From assembly GCA_028023455.1 (NCBI GenBank), contig JAQFVV010000952.1:86513-150512 (forward strand): 64,000 nt of DNA, read 5' to 3'. Source of the stretch: Epiperipatus broadwayi (taxonomy: Eukaryota > Onychophora > Udeonychophora > Euonychophora > Peripatidae). Below are positions 49,701 to 60,854 of the stretch, piece by piece. The notes under the pieces were generated by a model. It saw only the letters and a list, made by a program, of their open reading frames with translations, made no database searches and had not been told where the DNA came from. The position numbers and the translations under genes were made by a program. The first letter of the stretch is position 1. Each line of letters begins with the position of its first letter.

Positions 49701-51472
49701 TCATAGATGACAATCCTTGGTTTTTTATAATATTTAATACAATTATTAATTATGATATCAATTAATCCCGTAAAGAAAATGTCTACATATTCTGTTCTAA
49801 TATTTTCCCCCGCACGACTTTTACGATGCATCTTCTCAGTACTTTGATTTAAATATTCAACAAAACTTTTCTGTTTCCATGGATCCATTTTATTAAGTAT
49901 ATTAGATTTATATTTTCCAAATCAAGCATTCCTCCAATGACCACTTTATAATATTTTTTAATTCCTCTTAGAGAAAGTTTTTCTATTCTTTTTTTTCACA
50001 CAAAAAAAAAATAATGACTCTTTCATATCATTATTCGGTAATTTTTTTTTTTTTTTACCTTCTTTTAAAATTCTGGTACTATATACTTTATAATGTTTCC
50101 TTTAAAAAGACAAACATTCTTTCTCCATTATAACTTTTACATAATTTTTTCTTTATGATATACTATCTTAATTTTTCCATAGAGAAGAATAAAATAACTT
50201 CAGAGTAGCCTTATAAATTTGTGCGTCATAATTTTTCCTGACAACAAATAACTTCTCTTTTAGGTTTTTCGTATAGCGTCCAAATTATATTCCTCTGAGT
50301 TACAATAATAAGTTTCTGGTTGAGCATAAATAAAGCTGTATCAAGACACTTTACAAATATTTTTCCTTTATCATAACTTCTATATACTATTTTCTGTAGT
50401 ATTTCCAGTTTTACTGTAAGGTTTTGGCTAAACTTGAATAAAATATCCTGGTAAGAAAACTTTTAAAAATTAGCCCTCCATGTAAAGGCAGTTCAAAATA
50501 TTATATTTTAAAAAACTTTTAAAATAAATATAAAATTTTAAAATTATATTACTTTTCTAGCTTACGATCTTATCCAGCTAAAAAATATGTTACTCCCTCC
50601 TTCACTTACACATTACTTTTTTCCGCTCCGTCTAATTCTTATATTTTTGTCTGCTAAAATACCTCCATTGATTGGTTAATGACTTTTTTAGCGCAAACAA
50701 ATTTACACATTTTAGTTTTATAATAGATTAAACCTTTTTAAAATAAAGAATTTATGACGTCATGTCTTAAATATTATTTAGAATGTATTTTTTAACTCAA
50801 TTATAATTTTATCAAAACTATTTAAACTTTAAAACAATTATTAAAATAACATTTAATATTTCAACTTTTACTTTAATGATCGATAGCAATTATATTTAGT
50901 TTTATAATTCACAAACTTTATTATTATATTCTAACAAGCGTGTGTGTGAAGGTATATAATATACAGTCACATGATTACTAACTTTATCAGATGATTTTTT
51001 AATTTACGTCTCGGTCTAAATTACCAAAACTGATATATTTTATAAAAATTTGGAAAATAATTTTAAAATGTAGAACTAAATATAATTCTCACCATCCCAA
51101 AGTTTATTTTAAAATATATTAGATTAAATTTGAATATTAATTATAATTATAATATTACATATCGTTTTTATTTAATTTATTAGTTTTAAAAAATTACAAT
51201 TGAATTGTTTAATATACTTTTAACTATTTATAGCTGTATTATTTTATATGGCCAGCTTTTACAACCATATGCAAGGATATAATTAAGCTTTATTTAACTG
51301 TTTCTTTAAAATAATTCATTACACTTTTATATACCAGGTATTTTCAGCCTTAAATTGTACTATAAAATCTAATCAATCATACAATTATCAATATATTACA
51401 CAAACATATTTTAAAATTTTAAATTTTTTAGCAATTGACCATTCTACCTTATTATGACCTATAGATAAGGGC

Positions 51473-51474
<2 letters not shown>
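46771..51474. other. AT-rich region with an LTR-like start and signal core
   Basis: It starts with a C-rich piece (46771-46800) beside the (TA)n tract. At about 47645-47675 AAACAAAGTTTATTAACAA gives, on the minus strand, the same AATAAACTTT signal core found inside the LTR-like blocks at 3115 and 37567. Past about 47700 nothing is recognised; small frames (for example 49649-49888 minus, with a polar N-terminal half) lack domains. Confidence 0.4.

Positions 51475-51509
<35 letters not shown>
51475..51509. repeat. (TA)n tract
   Basis: Alternating TA of ~35 bp, immediately followed by a TGTAACC terminus at 51510. Confidence 0.95.
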
Positions 51510-51512
<3 letters not shown>

Positions 51513-51815
51513 AACCAAAAGAAAAGAGGAGGGTGGGGGAAGGAAAAGGAAAGAGAACGAAAATGAGAGAGAGAAAAAAGAGAGGTGGTAAAGGAAAAAA
51601 GAAAGAAGTAAAAAGAAAAGTTTAGAAATGGAATTAGAGAGAAAGATGATAATAAAAGAGAGAGAGAAGAAAAGATGAAAAGAAACAGAAATGATACGTG
51701 GTGGAGAGATATGGAAGGAGAAGAAGAAATGAAATGATTTGAAATGGATGAGATGATAGAAGAGATGTGAAAGAGAGATGAAAAATGATATGAAAAGAAA
51801 TGAAATGAGAGACTC
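51510..51815. repeat. ~300-bp purine-rich tract beginning at a TGTAAC end
   Basis: After TGTAACC the plus strand is almost all A and G for about 300 bp, with scattered T, mixing GAGA, GAAA and GGGA units without a fixed period. The minus-strand frame through it is only Ser/Leu/Phe low complexity. A TGTAAC end with purine DNA inside suggests expansion within an LTR-like element. Confidence 0.8.
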
Positions 51816-52765
51816 TTAATGACTTGGTTCAGTGGGGTTACGATAAAATTTAAGAAAAGAGATGATGATTCAGAGATGTACAATCAGATAGAGAACAAAT
51901 CCAATACTAGTGCAACTATAACTATCATGGCATATTAATAATCTACTACTAAACCATACAAAAGATTATTTAAAATCATTAATTAATAGTTATTAGAATA
52001 GTCCTACTAACAGATCACACACACTCTGAATAAGAATAAATGATACCTTGATTGTGAAAGATTATCTTACTAAATTATATTTAATAAGGCAACAAGAGTA
52101 AACAACCTCAGGGATTTCTAAAAAATAAACTCTTGTGCAAAATAAAAATTTAAGTTACCTAATAAATAATTTCTGGAGTGAATAAAACAAATGAGTGATA
52201 TCTTGGCTGACCATAAATAATTACCTTATGGTTCAATCTTAGAATAATAAACAAAATAAATATTAATTCAAAGATTTAATGAATCAATTTAAATTTAAAT
52301 TAATAATGGCCTATTATCCAAGATATTGCTCGAGCAAAGAAAAGGGCAAGGGTACTTTTTATGCCTTTCCAATACTCACAGACAACCTACTCAAGACCTC
52401 AAATGCAGATGGATTAAAATTCTTTAGACATATAAGGTTTAAGACAATGATAGACAATGTGCAGTTAATATAAGACAATGTGCAGTTTTTAAAATAATAA
52501 TAAATAAAAATAGTCTTCTGACGTGCTAATATTCTTAATCTCATATTGCATGATCTTTAGTCTGAGAAGATATACTGATAATTAAAAAAAAAAACTTTTA
52601 ACTAGGCATTTAACTAAGTATCTGATATAATGTAATTATCTGTTATTGTGATTCAATCTAGGAACCACTTACTTTAGCATGACTTCATAATTTTAAAACC
52701 AATATCAAATATATATTTAATTAACTTTATGATATATTTGTGAACTTTTAAATTGAAAATTTAAT
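51816..52765. other. AT-rich DNA with a small tandem repeat
   Basis: GACAATG(TGCAGTT) units repeat at about 52441-52490. Small overlapping frames on both strands (52279-52544) mirror each other and are unsupported. Confidence 0.5.
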
Positions 52766-52908
52766 AAACTTTGGAAACTGTCTTGCATTGGTGGTCGAGA
52801 GGTCAGCGCAACTGCCTTCCATTTGCAGGCAGTTGCCCGGGTTGCGGGTTCGCGTCCCGGCCGATGCTATGACACTTAAAAAACAAAAAAAAAAAAACTT
52901 TGGAAACT
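52766..52908 (+). mobile_element. tRNA-derived SINE with 14-bp target-site duplications
   Basis: The insertion is bounded by AAACTTTGGAAACT at 52766-52779 and again at 52895-52908, a perfect 14-bp target-site duplication. Between them lie a tRNA-like head and a short tail ending in an A-rich run (52878-52897), the layout of a SINE copied by LINE machinery. The tRNA-like part (52785-52867) has a full 7-bp acceptor stem (GCATTGG with CCGATGC), a perfect A box and a near-match B box. It lacks a LINE-like body, so it is a short, simple SINE of about 115 bp. Perfect duplications and an intact A-tail indicate a young insertion. Confidence 0.9.
52785..52867 (+). ncRNA. tRNA-like head of the SINE, Pol III promoter
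   Basis: An 83-nt class II-like (long variable arm) tRNA shape. The acceptor stem pairs 7 of 7 with one G-T pair. The A box TGGTCGAGAGG is at 52792-52802 (fits TRGYNNARNNG). The B box GTTCGCGTC is at 52848-52856, with C where A is usual. The T stem pairs 4 of 5. The anticodon arm is an extended hairpin (AACTGCCT with AGGCAGTT), so the loop is not canonical and the source tRNA cannot be named with confidence. Not a working tRNA gene. Confidence 0.8.
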
Positions 52909-53795
52909 TAAGATTTTGTGAACTTGGAACCCAAGACAATAATATTTTCATATAAAAGTAAAACAAACAAAACAAAACTTTTTGAAATAATAATAAGTTG
53001 GTTTATTGAGAACAATAAGTAAGTGTTTACAATTTAAATGGAATACAAACATTGCCAATATAGCACTGGAACCTATTACAAGCATTTTGACTTTTGAAAA
53101 CTTTACTTGGTTTATCATAATACATAACTTCTTTAACTACTGTTTTTGAGCATCCTTCTTAAAACTCTTTTACATTGTTTATTCTAATAAATAAACTAAT
53201 AAAATAATATAATTATACATAATAGTAGGCAAAGGCTATTCAATACTAGATTTTAATCTCTTTTAAACAATTAGAGATTTCAAAATCTTTAAACTTTAAT
53301 TGCAATATCTGAATTTAATAAGCACAATTCTACTTTTAATTAGCATAATTCATAACACTATGGTGTTATCTAGCAATAAGAATAACACACAACTAGGTTT
53401 TTTTTTTTTTAAAAAAACCCTAAGCTTAACAAATGCTAAGCTGGAAAAGCATATTTAGCATATATTTGAAAAACTACCACCAATTATACTGACATAACTA
53501 ATATTATAGCTAATAATATATATTTAAATCAGACAAAGCTAATTTTAAAATTAAACTAAATTTAGATACATGGGACATTCACTCATCAGAAATCATTTAT
53601 AAACTTTTAAATAAATTTTGTCCACATAAAACTATTACCTTCAATGTTTTAAAATTAAAAGATGCAACACACAAATCGAGCGGCGAAACTCTGGATGAAA
53701 ATATTAAAATTATATGCATAATTTAATATACTTTAAAAATAAATATAACTTATTGTTGGTTGGCTTGTGCATGATAAAACTATCATAGCAACACA
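52909..53795. other. AT-rich DNA with an LTR-type signal core
   Basis: GGTTTATTGAGAACAATAAG near 52993 matches the minus-strand AATAAA core seen in the LTR-like blocks. The SINE sits just upstream of it. Nothing else recognised. Confidence 0.4.
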
Positions 53796-53813
53796 ATATA
53801 TATATATATATAT
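53796..53813. repeat. (TA)n tract at LTR boundary
   Basis: Short TA run directly before the TGTAAC terminus at 53814. Confidence 0.9.
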
Positions 53814-55193
53814 TGTAACAAAATTTAAGAGATCAAATATCCAGTGTAACAAAATTAGGGTTTAGATCAAAAGATATTGATTAAATGATCATGAAATGTC
53901 AAATATTATTAAAAAATTATGAATCCAAAATATTCAGTATATTATTATATTCAGCTTAACTTAATGAAGAGGATCAACTGGATCAAGTATATTATTTAAT
54001 CAAGAAATGATTCAAATATAAATATTTATTTTATTTCAAAAAGCTTCCAATATAAATATTTAGCTTAATAAACGAAAAATGCATTGTAGATTTTTATATC
54101 AAAAGAAAAGAATTATTTAACATGAGTAGTGGCTATTAAACCAAAGATCAGACTGAGTTATCTATCATATTACGGGTCATTGGATGAAATGAAACATATT
54201 TCTATCATTAGATTTCTCAAGATATCCCACTATCAATAATTATAAGCAAATTATTAATAACAAGTATTATAACTCAGGTATATGAAATCACGTGAGGTGA
54301 GTACACTAGTAATTCAATAAAATATAACTCAGGTATACAGACAGTAGATCTTATCCACTTTCATTTCTTGGTTTGATGTTAAGTGCATGTTTAAACAAAT
54401 ACTAAGTGAATATGGTCTAGCAGGGCGCCACTAGATTATCTGAATCTAGACACAGTTATATCTAATAACCTTTTCACATGTACCGGGTTTGAATCCCCTT
54501 TTGGTACTTTATTTCTAATAAAAATGGGAGATTTTGCTTTTTGAGCCATATCACTATACACACTAATATTTAGGTAAAAGTAAAACATCTTTAAACCAAA
54601 GTGGAGTATATTAGACATAAATCATTTCTTAGATCTTAGCATAACAAATGTGTTTCAATATTTTTATAAGTTTACTAGCTCAGATTATATATAACTAATT
54701 TAGGATGGCAATTCACTCATCCTTGCATGAAATAGATGACGGGATGTGGTTATAATAATACTAAGAAATCACTAAATATTATAAAATCAATATTTATTTA
54801 TGGCCTTTAAACAGTTAAACAGCTCATTAATTAAAACGTTGATGACGATGATGATGATAATAATAACGATAATGACAAGGGTTTCAACTACAGCTCTAGG
54901 ACTAAGCCTAAACATAAAACTAATTTTTATAAAGAAATTCATAATTATTGCTTAATTTTAGCATATTTACTTATATCTTAAATAACTAATATTCAACCAC
55001 TGATGATGATGAATGATCACACTTAACAAAGACTACACTTAATGAAATATATACGCCTCGTTTAATAAAACAAACTAATATTTATTACTGCATTTCTAAC
55101 ATATACATAAAAATTTCTAGATAAACATGAAAATTGATATGAATAAGAATAATAATAATAATTGATTATATAACAATCCTCAGATTAATTTCA
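53814..55193 (-). mobile_element. LTR (or solo-LTR-like block), same family ends as 37.4 kb
   Basis: Starts TGTAACAA beside a (TA)n tract and ends GATTAATTTCA, followed by AGTTCTTCCCCCTTTCCCTT, a polypurine tract on the minus strand. This right junction matches that of the 37.4 kb LTR (GACTAATTTCA followed by AGTCTCTTCC). It contains CAGGGCGCCACTAGAT (54424-54439), matching GAGGGCGCCACCAGAT in the 37.4 kb LTR. Length 1380 bp. Internal similarity is patchy, so the family is diverse or the block has been rearranged. No pol sequence was recognised to its right. Confidence 0.6.
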
Positions 55194-57419
55194 AGTTCTT
55201 CCCCCTTTCCCTTCAAATGTATATTGTATTAAGTTGGATGTCACATTGACCATGATTTTCACTCCATGAGAAAAGTATTTCAAGAAAAAAAATATATTAT
55301 CCGCTCATTAGCACACATACTTTATAAATCTAACATGTAAGTAGAATGTTAAAAAAAATGTTAGTAGAATTGAAAGAGCAAGTTTTAGAAACAAGTTTTA
55401 AATTATTTTCTCCCCCTCTCTTCTACCTCTGAAATGCTATACTTAACTTGAAACAAAATAATCTAATATTTCAATACTACTTATTATTTCACATTCACTC
55501 GCAATTATACACATATAAAATATTACTATGTATGTGCGTGTTTTATCCCAAAATAATAATAATATATTAGTTAAAACTAAAATCATAATACCATAAAAAA
55601 ATTGTTTTACACATTAATATTTCATAACTGTAAAATTAATAAACAAATAAATTTTGATACATTCACAATCATTTATGTAGTTCAAAGCTATTATTATTAA
55701 GACATTCTTGGTTTCCATCGATCTGAATTGTCTTTAAAAGTTCTTTAAATAAAATATGTCACTTTATTACTAAATTTTTATTAATACTCTGATTGCATAA
55801 AGAAAATAGATATAAAAGTCATATTACCGATCCAAGGGTTCACTTGTCTTGTATACTGTCTATACTTGGCAGCAACAATTTCCGTGTTCTTTGGAACAAT
55901 CACTTTCTTGAAGTATATAATTATTTGATGATGAGGATCCTATTGAGGTTATTTGCTTTAGTGGATAATTTGGAAATCATTATATCAATTTTTCTTCTCT
56001 TCCTGTCAAGCATTATTCTTTTAGTGAATGAAATACAGCAGTTGTTTTCACATTATAAATTTTCTTGAGTTTAAAATCAGTTGTTGGAACAATTAATTGG
56101 ACTTGATGATTAATATTTATCGGTAGATTAATTCATCTTTCATCGAATGCAGGTGAATGCTTTCTTCCTTCTATTAAAAACATCTTATTTCTCTGGTCAG
56201 TTGAAAGGTGTAGAATATTATTTTAGACAAAACATCTTTTCTTTCCTATATGATGTGCAGCTTCCCCAGATGGTCAGGCCAAGATGGGACATACATATAA
56301 TTTTTCTAGCCAGTCATTTCTTATATTTTCAACATTCAATTTAATAGTCTAATAATCTGAATCATAATCACAATAATAATAATTCAACTGATTTTTCCAG
56401 ACACCTTTTTATATCCAATTTTTTAGCTAACTTAACCAATCAGAGATAGCGTCACTTGCTATTTTTGGACAAATTCGTTTTAATTAGATCTCTAATTTAT
56501 TTTCAACTAAATTATTTTTCAACTGAAAAGTTTAATCCTTTTTCCAGACACTTTTGTTTTAAAAAAAAATAGACTTAATCCTTTTTTTTTTACACCTAGG
56601 TAACATTTCAAATTTTTGAGCTTCCTTCTTTAGATCTTAAGATAAGACAATTTCAAAATTAGAGTTCCCACCCAGATTAAGCTCCCAAAGTGACAAACAA
56701 TCATTTACAAAAACAAAATTGCTACAAAAATAGATATCTGATTCAACAGATTTCCTCTTTTAACATAAAATTGTACAAAAAAAATAATTTGACAGATTTA
56801 ACCCTTCCTTTTCTTTCAATATTTAATAAATGTAAATTTCTGTATGTAATGTACACACATACTTCATTATTTCAAATCATTCATAAACTAACATTAAATA
56901 ATATAATTGCTAGCTTAGTAATTATAACCCTATTATTTAATTAAATCTGTAACTTTTAAATCCCAATTACAATTATAGAAAAGCAAAATAGAAGCATAGA
57001 ATAAGATATTAGAATTGATCAAGCATAGGTTAGTTTTAAAGAAAGTTAAAATGTTGAATAGTTGAAATATAAAACAATTAAATAGCTTACACATACACTG
57101 CCTATACGTATGCATTATAACTTTGCTTTTTAACAGAAAATTTAAATATTAAATGTGTGTGCTGCTCTTTTTGAGATTTATTAACACACAAACAAGTAAA
57201 GCATATAATTGCTGACCCACTCTCTTTCTGTCTAAAGCGTTTAAAATTTTGATCTGGTAGGGTTTGAACTTGGATGCCCTACAGCTTCTTTTATGGTTAT
57301 ATAAAAATGTGATGATTTTTGTTCATTTTCTCTCATGCACATAACTATAAATTTAGTTAATGACTAAATTGTAATGGCACAATATATATATATATATATA
57401 TAATAGATTAATAGATAAA
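55194..57419. other. Region right of the 53.8 kb LTR, no recognised coding
   Basis: It should hold the internal region if the element was full-length, but no gag, pol or env motif is visible. Plus-strand frames 55793-56068 and 56147-56344 are hydrophobic and unsupported. A (TA)n run lies near 57380-57402. Confidence 0.45.
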
Positions 57420-57680
57420 ATATGAAATGCTTTTATTTATTGTGCACTAAAAAAAAGAATTTCTTCAACCACAATTGGGGTTTTTAGATTTAACTTAAAT
57501 AAAGTCATGAGGGTCCAGAAATTAATTAAATCAATCCATTGTTATAAAAATAGGCAGTCTTAATAAATTTCTGCTCCTCCCTCCCCAATGCTTTTATTTC
57601 AAGTTAAATCTAAAAATTCCAATTGTGGTTGAAGAAATAATTATATTTTTTTTCTTTTTACTGCATAGTAAATAAAAGAG
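57420..57680. repeat. Palindromic (fold-back) element, ~260 bp
   Basis: TTCTTCAACCACAATT followed by GGGGTTTTTAGATTTAACTT on the left (57461-57497) is matched by its complement at 57599-57637. Pairing extends outward through TTTTATTTA and inward through GGTCCAGAAATTAA with AATTTCTGCTCC, so almost the whole unit folds on itself around 57547. No coding capacity. MITE-like. Confidence 0.8.
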
Positions 57681-57791
57681 CTGAATATAACAATTTTTTT
57701 TATCAATATTATTTTTATCTTTTTCATATTTGCACAGTAAATAAAAATGTAAAACTATATTGTACTTTAAATCAGCTTTACACTTATAATC

Positions 57792-57846
57792 ATATATATA
57801 TATATATTATTTATTATTTTTTATTATATATATATATATATATATA
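57792..57846. repeat. Interrupted (TA)n tract
   Basis: Two TA runs separated by TTATTTATTATTTTTTATT; the right run leads into the AGTAAC end at 57848. Confidence 0.9.
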
Positions 57847-57847
57847 T

Positions 57848-58377
57848 AGTAACTGGACCCCCATACAACCCTTTTATTACCTTGGTTGTAACATATTTCC
57901 TGATGAGAATATTGTAGGAAGGAACCATTGACTGGCCCCCCCTAATACATACCCCCCCCCAACAATATTTCCTTCTCATCAGAGGATGTAGCACCATAGA
58001 GGCTGGAAATACATAGAAATTTCTGTTTGGATTCCCAAAGGGTGCCACTAGAGTTCCATCTCACTACAACCTGACTTATCTAGGTCTAGTTATGCCAGAC
58101 ATAGCTCAGGAGGCATGAAATTCTCATGAACAAGTGCAATGAATAACAAGTGATGCAAAAAAAAATGAAACTAAACAAAATTAATTTTAAGTAACAACAG
58201 TTTTATTGACAATGATATTGATAAGTCTTTCCAATAAGATTCATCCTTCATTTCAAATGAAGGCTCATTTTAATTTATCTTGGATAAAGAATTCAAAGGG
58301 TCTTTTTATCAAGTAGATGTCTACCATTACTGCATGAATATTTTTAACTATTTGTTCCATGTCTTTATATCCTTTTT
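57848..58377 (-). mobile_element. LTR-like end, AGTAAC terminus, C-rich
   Basis: Begins AGTAACTGGACCCCC beside (TA)n. It contains two long C runs (57940 and 57949 onward), an internal inverted pair (CCTGATGAGAA near 57899 versus TTCTCATCAGAGGA near 57972), GGGTGCCACTAGAG (58030-58043; compare GGCGCCAC in other copies) and, at about 58200, a TTTTATTGACAATG stretch that gives an AATAAA signal on the minus strand. Far edge unknown. Confidence 0.45.
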
Positions 58378-58670
58378 AGGTAGGTAAATAGGTAAGATGA
58401 GCAATTCCAGATTTGTGAAGCTTCTATAATTCAGTCAAGTATGGATGTGTATTTATACACATAAGTCTCATTATTTTATTCATACACCATCAATATTCAT
58501 GTAAGCATTTGTAATTCATATAGTACTTCATTAACTTTAAATTTATCACAGGTAAGTAAACAGGTAATGCGAGCAATTCCGGGTTTGTGGACTATTCATA
58601 ATCCCGTCAAGTATAAATGTGCATTTATGCACATAAGTTTAATTATTTTATTCATTTATGGTCTATTGTG
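58378..58670. repeat. Two-copy tandem repeat, 172-bp period
   Basis: AGGTAGGTAAATAGGTAAGA at 58378 and AGGTAAGTAAACAGGTAATG at 58550, each followed by GAGCAATTCC, GTCAAGTAT and ACACATAAGT-type sequence. Diverged copies; the second is shorter. Confidence 0.8.
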
Positions 58671-59087
58671 TCTCTTGGTATATGTACAATAATAGTACAA
58701 TATGAATTAAAGAATGTACGTTCTTTAACAATTTACATCTTTAGTTATTTAGCTAATTCATAGAGAGGAGTGCAATATATGAAGACAACAGAGATAATAA
58801 TGAAGATAACTGATAGCATTATATTTAATTCAGAGTTTCACTTAATTCTGATCTGTAATCTTTTAGGTAGTTGTCACATGTAACATGGTTTAAATTAACT
58901 CATGTATGAAGATATTCTTTATAGACAAGAGCATTTGTATTATTCCAGTTAATTTTAAGTGAGCCAAAGCATAATAAATATATTTTTCTTCATTGTTATC
59001 CAAATCCAAGTTTGAATCCATAATATAAGCACATTTATCCTAGGTTCATTGGTTATCCATTTCAGGGTTTGAATCGGTCAATATAAG

Positions 59088-59330
59088 CACATTTATATCC
59101 ATTGGTTAATCAGGTAAAGTATAAGAGTATGTATTTCCATCTGTCCAGATATCAATTCATCTTGCAAATGCATTTATTTGGTATTCACATATTCTAATCC
59201 AGATTTGTCATTAATTCACATTTATATCCATTGGTTGTTCAGGTAAAATATAAGTGTATGTATTTCCATCTGTCCAGATATCAATTCATCTTGCAAATGC
59301 ATTTATTTGGTATTTCCAATTTCATAAGAC
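59088..59330. repeat. Tandem duplication, 129-bp period
   Basis: The unit starting CACATTTATATCCATTGGTT occurs at 59088 and 59217. The stretch TATGTATTTCCATCTGTCCA and its continuation to GCATTTATTTGGTATT are identical in both. Young duplication. Confidence 0.9.
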
Positions 59331-60854
59331 ATATATATATATAACCTATACACATCAATAACTCTAGGTATATCATTGTACATTTAACCATGACACATTG
59401 TTTTGGCATTCTTACTTCTCAACTCGTATATATAACATGCTTTAATTCCGTGTTTATATTCCTTTTCTCAGAGTTTTCAAATAATAATGAAAAAAAAATG
59501 ATTTTTTAAATCTTTCAACTTATGTAAGTATGGGGTTCATTATACACATATAACCATTAACTTTTATTGATGTACTAATTCATATTTAAATGTTTGAATT
59601 TATTCATAATATAGTATAAATTTACTAAGTACATTCATTTTGTATGAATACATTCATTTTGTATATTTTCTAATTTTAGCTGGGTTATAAACACGTTTTA
59701 TAATTTAGTTAGTTATAATTATATGTAATAGTTCAGCATTATAAATAGTGATAAATATTCATTTTTATTTTATTCTAATTCAGATCTATCTGCATATAAG
59801 AAGTTAATCACTTATGATTTACATTATTAAAAATGCCTTTTGATTATAGATATTTTAGACATTTATAATTTATCACCAACAAAATGTATTTTCACATAGC
59901 TATAATTATTCATAATTTATGTTAAGAAATACTTTTTTTGTTTTTATAAATACATATAAGTATTGAATATTTCATGAAATTGTTACCTTCATTTTATCCA
60001 GTTTGTTCCTTCACTTCAGGTGACTACTGCATTTCAAAAAGAGGTCGGTTTATTCGAGTTGAATGGCATTATTTACTTTCCATGATGTTCACTCAGGCAG
60101 GTCGTGAAGGTTCATGGCTATGGACAGAGAGGAAGCTATTATGATTAGCCTTCCATATTTATGATTTCCTTATTAATACTTTCTTTTTTAATCATTAGCA
60201 ATGTGGTTGTAAATATTATAGTCCAAGGTGACTAAAACCAGTTGTCAACTAAACAGTTAAACAACCTAGATAAAACTTTTTAACTCTTTCACTTTTCTTT
60301 TCTTTTTTTTGACTGCTTTTAAAATCTTTTTAAAAATCTCCTCTGAACTTCAAACTCAACTATTTATACCCTGATAACTGGATTGATTCAACAGCACTCC
60401 CATTATATCTGATTTGTTACACAGCTTTCATTTAAGCCTGAGTGCTTTTCTCTTAAGGATTGGGCCACTACTTTTAGGAGGACAGATAAGGAATCATGAG
60501 GATTAAGCCATGTTTTTAAATTTGATAACTTTGCCTGAAGCAAATATTATATTTTGTACAACATCATTTAAAAAATTAAAATGTAATACTTTTAATAAAT
60601 GCCAGCTTTAAGTAAATACTTAGAGACGTATTTATATCATAATTTAAAATTATAAAATCAATAATGAAGGTTTATCTTTTTTTTTTTTTCTAAATTATAG
60701 AAAATAATGATTTTCTTTTAATTTTAAACTTTTTGCTTTATTTTTTTTTTTAAAAAAATAGGATCAACTTCTTTCATATACATCTTCCTATTTTTTTAGG
60801 GGGGGGGGTAAAATAAATCTTAATACATGTGGAACAGAGTTTCTGTTTCAATAT
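59331..60854 (-). promoter_or_regulatory. Anonymous DNA holding a minus-strand TATA/CCAAT pair
   Basis: On the minus strand TATAAATAG (60364-60372) lies about 90 bp downstream of GCCCAATCC (60462-60470), the spacing of a TATA/CCAAT promoter. No convincing first exon follows: nearby ATGs open only very short frames. The rest of the stretch is AT-rich with T, A and G runs (G10 at 60799-60808). It could be the promoter of an LTR-like element or chance. Confidence 0.2.

Noticed and set aside
51452-51883. 143-codon minus-strand open frame
   Set aside because: It is the Ser/Leu/Phe reading of the purine-rich tract opposite strand and of the (TA)n run. Low complexity explains the lack of stops.
52279-52544. 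Overlapping frames on both strands near 52.4 kb
   Set aside because: Each is about 60 codons, without domains, and they mirror one another over the same DNA.
52785-52867. Functional tRNA gene
   Set aside because: Non-canonical anticodon loop, B box mismatch, A-tail and target-site duplications show it is a SINE head.
55793-56344. Possible envelope-like hydrophobic frames right of the 53.8 kb LTR
   Set aside because: Hydrophobic segments alone do not identify an envelope gene; no signal peptide, cleavage site or Cys pattern is visible.
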